Source: Actinomycetota bacterium
Lineage (GTDB): Bacteria > Actinomycetota > Acidimicrobiia > Acidimicrobiales > Microtrichaceae
DNA: 5,639 nucleotides
Direction of reading: 5' to 3'
Assembly: GCA_005777415.1 (NCBI GenBank)
Contig: SXMI01000095.1
Span: 1-5,639, forward strand
Made by a program: the position numbers and the translations under genes. Below, piece by piece: positions 1 to 5,639 of this stretch. Within the stretch, counting starts at the first letter, position 1. Every line of letters begins with the position of its first letter. Under the pieces are notes generated by a model. The model had not been told where the DNA came from and did not search any database. It saw only the letters and a list, made by a program, of their open reading frames with translations.

Positions 1-53
1 GGACGGTCGGCCTTCGCGACGAGTGGGCCAACATCCAGAAGCGACGGGGCTGA
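1..53 (+). CDS. C-terminal tail of an upstream gene (partial, product unknown)
   Basis: Reading from base 3, the frame encodes TVGLRDEWANIQKRRG and stops at TGA 51-53. It is too short for the product to be recognised. Coding is supported by base use: 14 of the 16 visible codons end in G or C, whereas the frame of the downstream mannosidase over the same bases has only about half G/C-ending codons. The tail is hydrophilic and basic, as many C-termini are. It ends 32 bases before the preferred mannosidase start on the same strand, so the two are probably co-transcribed. In glycoside-degrading clusters such a neighbour is often a transporter subunit, regulator or another glycosidase, but nothing here distinguishes these. 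Confidence 0.55.
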   Translation, partial: TVGLRDEWANIQKRRG

Positions 54-75
54 CCCGCCGGGCGGCAGAACAACC

Positions 76-82
76 AGGGGGA
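76..82 (+). promoter_or_regulatory. Shine-Dalgarno of the mannosidase gene
   Basis: The purine run AGGGGGA ends three bases before GTG 86. The spacing is a little short, but it is the only good ribosome-binding match near the candidate starts. It favours GTG 86 over the in-frame GTG at 23, which has no purine-rich tract before it in the visible 22 bases and lies inside the likely coding end of the upstream gene. Confidence 0.65.
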
Positions 83-85
83 CGA

Positions 86-3000
86 GTGCACGACGACCGC
101 AACATCACCGAGGCCCGCATCGACCGGGTGTTCAACGAGCGGGTCCGCGGGCTGCAGTTCGGCCCGTCGCTGGACCTCGACGTCACGGCCTGGGAGGTTC
201 CGGGAGAGCCGGTGCCGGTGACCGAGGCGTTGGACGCGACCTTCGAGCCCTTCACCATCGGCGGCCCCTTCGCCCGGCCCTGGGGCACCACCTGGTTCCG
301 GCTGGAGGCGACGATCCCCGAGGCCTGGGCGGGCGAGCACGTGCAGATCGAGATCCACCTGGCCTACTCGGACATGCCCGGGTTCACCTCGGAGGGCCTC
401 CTCTGGCGGCGGGTCACCGGTGACGACGGCACCGGTGATGGCGAGTGGGTCCCGTGGCGCGGGATCCACCCTGCGGCGCACCATGTCACCGTGGCCGCTT
501 CCGCCGCGGGCGGTGAACGCATCGAGCTCCTCCTCGAGGCCGCGTCGAACCCGTCGATCATCGAGGGTCGACCCGATCGGAACAGCGATCTCGACACGGC
601 CGGGACCTCGCCGATCCACCGGCTCGCCGCCGCTCGACTCGTCGTCCGTGACGACGAGTTGCACGCACTGGTCCACGACGTGCTCGTGGTCCGCAACCTG
701 ATGCGGCAGCTGACCCTGGAGAACCCGCAGCGACACGAACTGCTGCGGGCGCTGGAGGCGGCGATCGAGGCGGTCGACCTCGAGGACGTGGCCGGGTCCG
801 CTGCGGCTGCACGTGCCGCACTGGCCCCGGTGCTGGCGCGACCGGCGACGGCCTCGGCCCCCCGGGTGTCCGCAGTCGGCCACGCCCACATGGACACGGC
901 GTGGCTGTGGCCGCTGCGGGAGACCCACCGGAAGTGCGCCCGGACGTTCTCGAACGTGCTCGCCCTCATGGACGAGTTCGACGACTTCGTGTTCTGTTGC
1001 AGCCAGGCGGCGCAGTACGAGTGGATGCTCGAGGAGTACCCGAGCGTCTTCGAGGGCATCCGACGGCGAGTGGCCGACGGCCGGTGGATCCCGGTCGGAG
1101 GCATGTGGGTCGAGGCCGACACGAACCTGGCGGGCGGCGAGGCGCTGCTCCGGCAGTTCACCCACGGTCAGCGGTTCTTCCGGGAGCACTTCGATCTCGA
1201 GTGCACCGAGGTCTGGATCCCGGACGTGTTCGGCTACCCGGCGTCGCTGCCGGGGATCATGGCCCACGCCGGACTCCACCGGTTCCTCACCCAGAAGCTG
1301 TCCTGGAACCAGACGAACCGGTTCCCCCACCAGACCTTCTGGTGGGAGGGGATCGACGGGTCGACGGTCTTCACGCACTTCCCGCCGGTCGAGACCTACA
1401 ACGCCACCTTCGCGGCCAACGAACTGATGGTCTCGGTGCGCAACCACGCGGAACGGGGCCGGGCGTCGCGCAGCCTGATGCCGTTCGGCTGGGGCGACGG
1501 CGGTGGTGGCCCCAGCCCGGACCAGTTGGAGACCTACGTCCGGTCGCGCGACCTCGAAGGGTTCCCGAGGCTCGAGATGGCCTCGCCCGAGGCGTTCTTC
1601 GACGCCGCGATCGAGGAGTACCCGGATGCGCCGCGGTGGGTGGGGGAGCTGTACCTCGAGATGCACCGGGGCACGCTGACGAGTCAGGTCGGGACGAAGC
1701 TGGGCAACCGGCGGTGCGAGCTGCTGCTGCGTGAGGCCGAGCTCTGGTGGACCACGGTCGTGGCCTCGGGCGGATCCGTCGGCGATTACCCGGCCGAGCA
1801 GCTCGATCGGCTGTGGAAGGTCGTCCTGATGCACCAGTTCCACGACATCCTGCCCGGGAGCTCGATCGGTTGGGTCCACCGCGAGGCGGAGGCGACCTAC
1901 GCCGCGGTGGCTGCGGAGCTCGAGGAGGTCATCGCCGGGGCGTTGGGCCGTCTCGCGGGCGGCCCGGGAGTCGCCAACGCGGCGCCGCACGACCGCGACG
2001 AGGTGGTCGTGGTCCCGGCGTCGACGCCCGGTCTGGACGTCGGCATGGTCCAGGCCCTCGCCGATGGGAACCTGGCGGTCCGACTCGCGGCACCGGCAGA
2101 TGGTGTGGCGGCGTTGGTGCCGCTGGACCCGGTCGGCACCGTCTCGGTCGAACGAGGCCCCGTCGGACTGGTGATCGGCAACGGGCTGGTCACCGCCGTG
2201 CTGGACGACGCAGGACTGCTGGCGTCGTTCGTCGACGAGCGGACGGGCCGGGAGCTCGTCCCCGAGGGCGAGCGGGGCAACCGGCTGGAGATCCATCCGG
2301 ACTTCCCCAATGCGTTCGACGCCTGGGACATCGAGCACTTCAACCGCCGGAAGGTGACCGTGCTCGACGGGCCGGCGGAGATCGAGGTGCTCGACGAGGG
2401 TCCGGTGCTGGCGAGGGTCCGCGTGACCCGGTCGTTCCGGTCCTCCACGGCGGTGCAGATGGTGGAGCTCCGGGCGGGCTCACCGCGACTGGACGTGCAC
2501 CTCGAGGTCGACTGGGCCGAACAGGAGCAGCTCCTGCAGGTCGCGTTCCCCCTCGACGTGAACGTGACCGACATGACCCGGGAGATCCAGTTCGGACACC
2601 TCCGCACGCCCGTCCACACGAACACGAGCTGGGACTTCGCCCGGTTCGAGGTCTGCGCGCACCGGTGGGTCGACGTGTCGGAACCCGGGGCCGGCCTGGC
2701 GCTGCTCAACGATGCGAAGTACGGGCACCACGCCGAGCGGATCCGGAGCGCGGCCGACGAGCCGATCACCGTGCTCTACCAGACGCTGCTCCGGGGCGCG
2801 CTGTACCCGGACCCCCGTCAGGACCAGGGCGTCCACCGGTGCACGTACTCGCTGCTGCCGCACGCCGGTGACCTGCGGGCGGCCGGCGTGATCGATGAGG
2901 GGTACCGGCTCAACCTGCCCGTCCGCGTCCTGGCGGGAGGAACCGCACATGGATCGGTGCGCCCGGTGGTGACGGTCGACCACCCGGCGGTCGTGGTCGA

Positions 3001-3241
3001 GGCGGTCAAGCTGGCCGACGACGGTTCGGGCGACGTGGTCGTCCGGCTCTACGAGTCGCACGGTGGACAGGCCGAGGTCACGCTCACCCCGGGGTTCGGG
3101 GTGCTCGACGTCGTGGCCACCGACGCGCACGAACGTGTGGACGCGGCGTCGGCCGGTCCGACGTTGGTCCGCAGCGGCGACGACGTCGCACTGAGGCTCC
3201 GACCGTTCCAGATCGTCACCCTGCGCTTCACGCGTTCCTGA
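86..3241 (+). CDS. GH38 alpha-mannosidase (cytosolic, class II type)
   Basis: Predicted retaining, metal-dependent exo-alpha-mannosidase of glycoside hydrolase family 38, releasing mannose from alpha-mannosides. With the GTG at 86 the protein is 1051 residues, normal for bacterial and Ams1/MAN2C1-like members, and begins VHDDRNITEARIDRV, resembling the usual MHDDR-type start of the family. Residues 1-250 form an N-terminal beta-rich region (RPWGTTWF near 64-71) plus helices. The catalytic domain starts near 258 with GHAHMDTAWLWP. His268 and Asp270 are the expected metal ligands, Asp380 in WIPDVFGYP the expected nucleophile and ligand, and His586 in HQFHDILPGSS the fourth ligand. FGWGDGGGGP (467-476) and HRGTLTSQ (527-534) are further family motifs. 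The C-terminal beta domains run from about 690, with CAHRWVD near 857-863. No signal peptide or membrane segment is seen, so substrates are probably imported oligomannosides or glycosides. All key residues are present. The linkage preference cannot be read from the sequence. The gene probably closes an operon, with a hairpin following. Confidence 0.95.
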   Translation: MHDDRNITEARIDRVFNERVRGLQFGPSLDLDVTAWEVPGEPVPVTEALDATFEPFTIGGPFARPWGTTWFRLEATIPEAWAGEHVQIEIHLAYSDMPGFTSEGLLWRRVTGDDGTGDGEWVPWRGIHPAAHHVTVAASAAGGERIELLLEAASNPSIIEGRPDRNSDLDTAGTSPIHRLAAARLVVRDDELHALVHDVLVVRNLMRQLTLENPQRHELLRALEAAIEAVDLEDVAGSAAAARAALAPVLARPATASAPRVSAVGHAHMDTAWLWPLRETHRKCARTFSNVLALMDEFDDFVFCCSQAAQYEWMLEEYPSVFEGIRRRVADGRWIPVGGMWVEADTNLAGGEALLRQFTHGQRFFREHFDLECTEVWIPDVFGYPASLPGIMAHAGLHRFLTQKLSWNQTNRFPHQTFWWEGIDGSTVFTHFPPVETYNATFAANELMVSVRNHAERGRASRSLMPFGWGDGGGGPSPDQLETYVRSRDLEGFPRLEMASPEAFFDAAIEEYPDAPRWVGELYLEMHRGTLTSQVGTKLGNRRCELLLREAELWWTTVVASGGSVGDYPAEQLDRLWKVVLMHQFHDILPGSSIGWVHREAEATYAAVAAELEEVIAGALGRLAGGPGVANAAPHDRDEVVVVPASTPGLDVGMVQALADGNLAVRLAAPADGVAALVPLDPVGTVSVERGPVGLVIGNGLVTAVLDDAGLLASFVDERTGRELVPEGERGNRLEIHPDFPNAFDAWDIEHFNRRKVTVLDGPAEIEVLDEGPVLARVRVTRSFRSSTAVQMVELRAGSPRLDVHLEVDWAEQEQLLQVAFPLDVNVTDMTREIQFGHLRTPVHTNTSWDFARFEVCAHRWVDVSEPGAGLALLNDAKYGHHAERIRSAADEPITVLYQTLLRGALYPDPRQDQGVHRCTYSLLPHAGDLRAAGVIDEGYRLNLPVRVLAGGTAHGSVRPVVTVDHPAVVVEAVKLADDGSGDVVVRLYESHGGQAEVTLTPGFGVLDVVATDAHERVDAASAGPTLVRSGDDVALRLRPFQIVTLRFTRS

Positions 3242-3276
3242 TCCGTCTCGGCCTGAACCTGCGAGGATCCGCCCGA

Positions 3277-3299
3277 GGTCCGGGGTCGGACCCCGGGCC
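3277..3299 (+). terminator. GC-rich hairpin after the mannosidase gene (candidate terminator)
   Basis: A 10-bp stem (GGTCCGGGGT pairing with ACCCCGGGCC, one G-U wobble) closes a three-base CGG loop. It starts 36 bases after the mannosidase stop. No T-run follows, so it is not a classical Rho-independent terminator, but actinobacterial terminators often lack the U tract. It also covers the place where the -35 element of the next gene would lie, so an operator role is an alternative. Confidence 0.55.
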
Positions 3300-3304
3300 G
3301 GCAC

Positions 3305-3316
3305 TAGGTTCGCCTC
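3305..3316 (+). promoter_or_regulatory. Candidate -10 element for leaderless transcription of the channel gene
   Basis: TAGGTT (3305-3310) fits the actinobacterial TANNNT -10 pattern and lies exactly six bases before GTG 3317, which places the transcription start at or next to the start codon. No Shine-Dalgarno is present before this GTG, consistent with a leaderless mRNA. The -35 region (about 3282-3288) has no clear TTGAC match and falls inside the hairpin at 3277-3299. Confidence 0.6.
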
Positions 3317-4156
3317 GTGTCGAGCGAGGACGGAACGGCCGGCAGCGGATCGGCCGGCAGCGGATCGGGGCGCCACCGGCCGGTGATCGCCGCCATCGCC
3401 GGCTGGCTGGCCAGCGCCGATCAGGCGCCCGTCGACGCACCGCCGGCCTACCGCCGGTACATGGATCGCGCCGAGATCCCGATCGACATCCTCACGCTCT
3501 GCACGATCTGGCTGGTGGTCCTGCCCTTCATCGGTTCGTTCCGCGGCAGTGACTCGGTGTGGTTCGCCGCCCGGGGCCTGCTCTCGCTCGTGTACCTGTG
3601 CGACCTCGTGATCCGGACCCGACTCTCCGGGCAGCACCGGAGCTACGTCTTCCACCATCCGATCGCCCTGGCGTCGGTGGTGCTCCCGCCGATCCGGATC
3701 TTCCTCAGCGTGCGGCTGTTCCGACGGCTCTTCCGGCGGGGCAACCTGGTGAACTTCCTGGTCGTCGCCGCGCTGCTGGTCCTGAACGGGGCGATCATCG
3801 TGTGGGCGTTCGAGCGGACCGCCCCGGGCGCCACCATCACGACGCCGGGCAATGCGATCTGGTGGGCGATCGTGACGGTGACCACGGTCGGCTACGGCGA
3901 CTACGTGCCCATCACCACCGGCGGGAAGGTCACGGCGAGCGCCGTGCTGATGCTCGGCATCGTCACGATCGCCGTGGTGACCGCCACGGTCGCGTCCAGG
4001 TTCCGGGAGCAGGCGAGCGAGGGTACGGCCGACACCGATGATGATGTCCCGGTCGCCGATGCTCCCGACCGGTCCGGGGCGGTGGATCTCGACGACCTGG
4101 TCGCGCTGCGCGACCGGCTCGACGAGCTGATCCGGATCCGCTCGGACTCCGACTGA
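3317..4156 (+). CDS. Six-transmembrane voltage-gated-type potassium channel
   Basis: A 279-residue inner-membrane protein predicted to form a tetrameric K+ channel. The selectivity filter TVGYGD (190-195) follows the pore helix (about 178-189) and is intact. Hydrophobic segments are roughly S1 57-75, S2 81-99, S3 113-126, S5 143-165 and S6 203-226. The segment before S5 (127-141) is rich in Arg (127, 133, 136, 137, 140, 141) and looks like an S4 voltage sensor. The N-terminal 50 residues are Gly/Ser/Ala-rich and polar. After S6 come an acidic linker (about 231-258, with DTDDD) and a short charged helix (257-275) that could be a tetramerisation coil. No RCK or cyclic-nucleotide domain is present. 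GTG 3317 is chosen because a -10-like element sits six bases upstream and no ribosome-binding site is visible. The gene appears monocistronic and converges on the monooxygenase. The K+ channel call is secure; true voltage gating is inferred from S4 alone. Confidence 0.93.
   Translation: MSSEDGTAGSGSAGSGSGRHRPVIAAIAGWLASADQAPVDAPPAYRRYMDRAEIPIDILTLCTIWLVVLPFIGSFRGSDSVWFAARGLLSLVYLCDLVIRTRLSGQHRSYVFHHPIALASVVLPPIRIFLSVRLFRRLFRRGNLVNFLVVAALLVLNGAIIVWAFERTAPGATITTPGNAIWWAIVTVTTVGYGDYVPITTGGKVTASAVLMLGIVTIAVVTATVASRFREQASEGTADTDDDVPVADAPDRSGAVDLDDLVALRDRLDELIRIRSDSD
3336..3365 (+). repeat. Two perfect 15-bp tandem copies inside the channel gene
   Basis: CGGCCGGCAGCGGAT occurs at 3336-3350 and again, without mismatch, at 3351-3365, with the first three bases of a third copy after it. 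It is in step with the reading frame and encodes two AGSGS units in the disordered N-terminus. A change in copy number would keep the frame and only alter tail length. Confidence 0.85.
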
Positions 4157-4176
4157 GGCGTGAACGGTTGCGGCGG

Positions 4177-4200
4177 GGGAGTCCGGCCGGTCAGGACCCC
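4177..4200. terminator. Weak hairpin between convergent genes (possible bidirectional terminator)
   Basis: GGG, a bulged A, then GTCC (4177-4184) can pair with GGACCCC (4194-4200) around a nine-base loop that includes the monooxygenase stop codon. It lies 20 bases after the channel stop. Seven pairs with a bulge and no T-run make it only a candidate; similar structures arise by chance in DNA this rich in G and C. Confidence 0.25.
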
Positions 4201-5639
4201 TCGGGCACGACCCGGGTTCCGGGGAAATCGGGCTGGGTGCGCCAGCGCTCGAGGTGGTCGACGTAGTCCACCAGGCTGCCGGTGTAGGTCAGGTTCCGTC
4301 GGGCCTTCGGGTTGTTGCCCTGCTCGCTGTTGTAGTAGCCGGGCGTGCAGCTGATCGAGTAGCCGGCGATCTTCATGGCCTCGCCGATCAGGACCCCGTG
4401 CCACTCCTCCTCGGCCTCCGGAGTGGCCTCGATGGTCCGGATGCCCTGGTCGATGCACGAGGAGATGATCCACGACACGTGGTTGGCCGACTCGGAGAGG
4501 AAGTGGAGGAAGTTCGTCCCGAACCCGGCCTGGACGATGCTGATCATGCACATGTTCGGGAACTCGGCCGACAGCACGCCGTGGAGCGTGTGGGCGCCGT
4601 CGTGCCAGCGTTCGCTCATCGCCACGCCGCCGCGGCCGACGGGGTCGAAGCCCAGCCGCTGGTTGAGGTCGGTGGTCACCTCGAATCCGGAGGCGAAGAT
4701 GAGGACGTCGAGGGGGTACTCGGTTCCATCGACGACCACGCCGCCGGGCGTCACCCGGTCCACCCCGCGCCCCTCGGTGTCGACGAGGTGCACGTTGTCC
4801 CGGTTGAACGCCGGCAGGTACTCGTCGTGGAAGCAGACGCGCTTGCAGTGCTTGCCGTACCAGGGCTTGAGCGCCTCGGCGGTCGCCGGGTCCTCGACGA
4901 CCTCGTCGACCCGTCGCCGGATGGCCTCCATGGTCTCGAAGTCCGAGCGCTCGAGCTCCTCGACCTGCTCGGGGGTCGACCCGGCCGACTGGGTGTCGTC
5001 CCACATCACCTCGGTCCAGCCGTCGGCGACCAGGTTCCGGTCCGGGTGCTTGCCGGTGACGGCCTCGGTGAAGTTGCGGATGCGTTCGGCCTGCCACCCC
5101 GGTTGCAGGCTCCGGAACCACTCCTCGTCGGTCGGCCCGTTGTTGCGGACGCCGACCGCCGACGGGGTGCGCTGGAAGACGTAGACCTCCTGGGCCGCTC
5201 GGCCCAGCTGCGGGACGACCTGCACCGAGGTGGCACCGGTCCCAATGATGCCCACCCGCTTGCCGGACAGCCGGTCCATGGGTTCGGTCGGTCCGCCGCC
5301 GGTCACCGCGTAGTCCCAACGGCTGGTGTGGAACGTGTCCCCGGCGAAGTCCTCGATGCCGGGGATGCCCGGGAGCTTGGCCTTGGAGAGGATCCCGCCG
5401 GCGGTGACGAGGAACCGTCCCCGGAGCCGGTCCCCCCGCGAGGTGTGGACCACCCACCGGCCCAGGTCCTCGTCCCAGGTGGCGGTGTCGACCTCGGTCT
5501 GGAAGAGGGCCTTCGGGTACAGGCCGAAGTGCTCGCCGATGCGCTGGCTGTAGGCGAAGATCTCGGCGGCACCGGCGTACTTCATGGACGGCATGTAGCC
5601 CGTCTCCTCCAACAGCGGGAGGTAGGTGTACGACTCGAC
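4191..5639 (-). CDS. Flavin-containing / Baeyer-Villiger-type monooxygenase (N-terminus off window)
   Basis: FAD- and NADPH-dependent class B flavoprotein monooxygenase, expected to insert oxygen next to a ketone to give an ester or lactone, in the cytosol. The frame is open to the right edge, giving 482 visible residues (numbered from the edge). The first, VESYTYLPLLEETGYMP, matches an internal family region, so roughly the first 100-130 residues with the FAD GxGxxG motif lie outside; the TTG at 5612 is not the start. The Baeyer-Villiger fingerprint FxGxxxHxxxWD is exact at 98-109 (FAGDTFHTSRWD). The NADPH Rossmann motif is GTGATS at 133-138. CKR (265-267) should contain the active-site Arg equivalent to that of cyclohexanone and phenylacetone monooxygenases, followed by FNRDNV (278-283). 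The usual ATGF motif reads ASGF (316-319). The C-terminal TPGYYNSEQ and LVDYVDHLERW regions suggest the longer, roughly 600-residue subgroup that includes cyclopentadecanone monooxygenase. The substrate is unknown. The stop is TGA at 4193-4191. Confidence 0.93.
   Translation of the reverse strand, partial: VESYTYLPLLEETGYMPSMKYAGAAEIFAYSQRIGEHFGLYPKALFQTEVDTATWDEDLGRWVVHTSRGDRLRGRFLVTAGGILSKAKLPGIPGIEDFAGDTFHTSRWDYAVTGGGPTEPMDRLSGKRVGIIGTGATSVQVVPQLGRAAQEVYVFQRTPSAVGVRNNGPTDEEWFRSLQPGWQAERIRNFTEAVTGKHPDRNLVADGWTEVMWDDTQSAGSTPEQVEELERSDFETMEAIRRRVDEVVEDPATAEALKPWYGKHCKRVCFHDEYLPAFNRDNVHLVDTEGRGVDRVTPGGVVVDGTEYPLDVLIFASGFEVTTDLNQRLGFDPVGRGGVAMSERWHDGAHTLHGVLSAEFPNMCMISIVQAGFGTNFLHFLSESANHVSWIISSCIDQGIRTIEATPEAEEEWHGVLIGEAMKIAGYSISCTPGYYNSEQGNNPKARRNLTYTGSLVDYVDHLERWRTQPDFPGTRVVPEGS

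Noticed and set aside
23..85. N-terminal extension of the mannosidase from GTG 23
   Set aside because: No ribosome-binding site is visible, it overlaps the probable end of the upstream gene, and codon use before 86 is atypical.
901..1734. 277-codon and other long plus-strand frames inside the mannosidase
   Set aside because: The true frame carries all GH38 motifs continuously. The alternatives encode Arg/Pro/Gly-rich sequence and have no start signals.
2480..3658. 392-codon open frame antisense to the mannosidase end and channel start
   Set aside because: It runs through the intergenic hairpin and promoter and is antisense to two well-supported genes. Its composition is Arg/Gly/Asp-rich with no domain, so it is a GC-driven shadow.
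3901..5457. 518-codon open frame on the minus strand overlapping both the channel end and the monooxygenase
   Set aside because: It lies out of frame with a clear monooxygenase on the same strand. Its product is a low-complexity Arg/Gly/Pro-rich string without recognisable motifs, as expected for a shadow frame in GC-rich DNA.
5610..5612. TTG as the start of the monooxygenase
   Set aside because: The frame continues upstream to the window edge with family-conserved VESYTYLPL, and the FAD-binding N-terminus is still missing, so the gene is truncated by the window, not short.
1..5639. Search for an undescribed multi-gene system, mobile element, CRISPR array or RNA gene
   Set aside because: The three main genes belong to known families with no evident joint function, the spacers are only 32-75 bases long, and no terminal inverted repeats, arrayed repeats or tRNA-like folds were seen by eye.

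Overview
This is a GC-rich window with near-uniform G/C at third codon positions, typical of a high-GC actinobacterium. A leaderless-type promoter (TAGGTT, six bases, then GTG) in front of the second complete gene fits Actinobacteria and would suit Acidimicrobiia. That lineage call is an inference from style, not a sequence match.

Layout: (1) The left edge (1-53, +) holds the last codons of an upstream gene whose product cannot be identified. (2) A full-length GH38 alpha-mannosidase (86-3241, +) follows after 32 bases with its own Shine-Dalgarno, so it is probably the last gene of an operon. (3) A 75-base spacer carries a strong GC-rich hairpin (candidate terminator) and then a candidate leaderless promoter. 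(4) A six-transmembrane voltage-gated-type potassium channel (3317-4156, +) has a short 15-bp tandem repeat in its N-terminal coding region. (5) After a 34-base convergent spacer with a weak hairpin comes a flavoprotein monooxygenase of the Baeyer-Villiger type on the minus strand (4191-5639). It is cut by the right edge and lacks its N-terminal FAD-binding part.

The three main genes have no obvious shared pathway: glycan breakdown, membrane potential or K+ flux, and ketone or flavin oxidation. The window looks like ordinary chromosomal gene content, with the end of a mannoside-utilisation operon, a monocistronic channel gene and a convergent oxidative gene. I see no mobile element, CRISPR array, tRNA, rRNA or defence-like system, and I do not claim a new system here. 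The points worth checking are the mannosidase start, the overlap of hairpin and promoter ahead of the channel gene, the missing acidic residue in the channel's S3 segment, and the substrate class of the monooxygenase.
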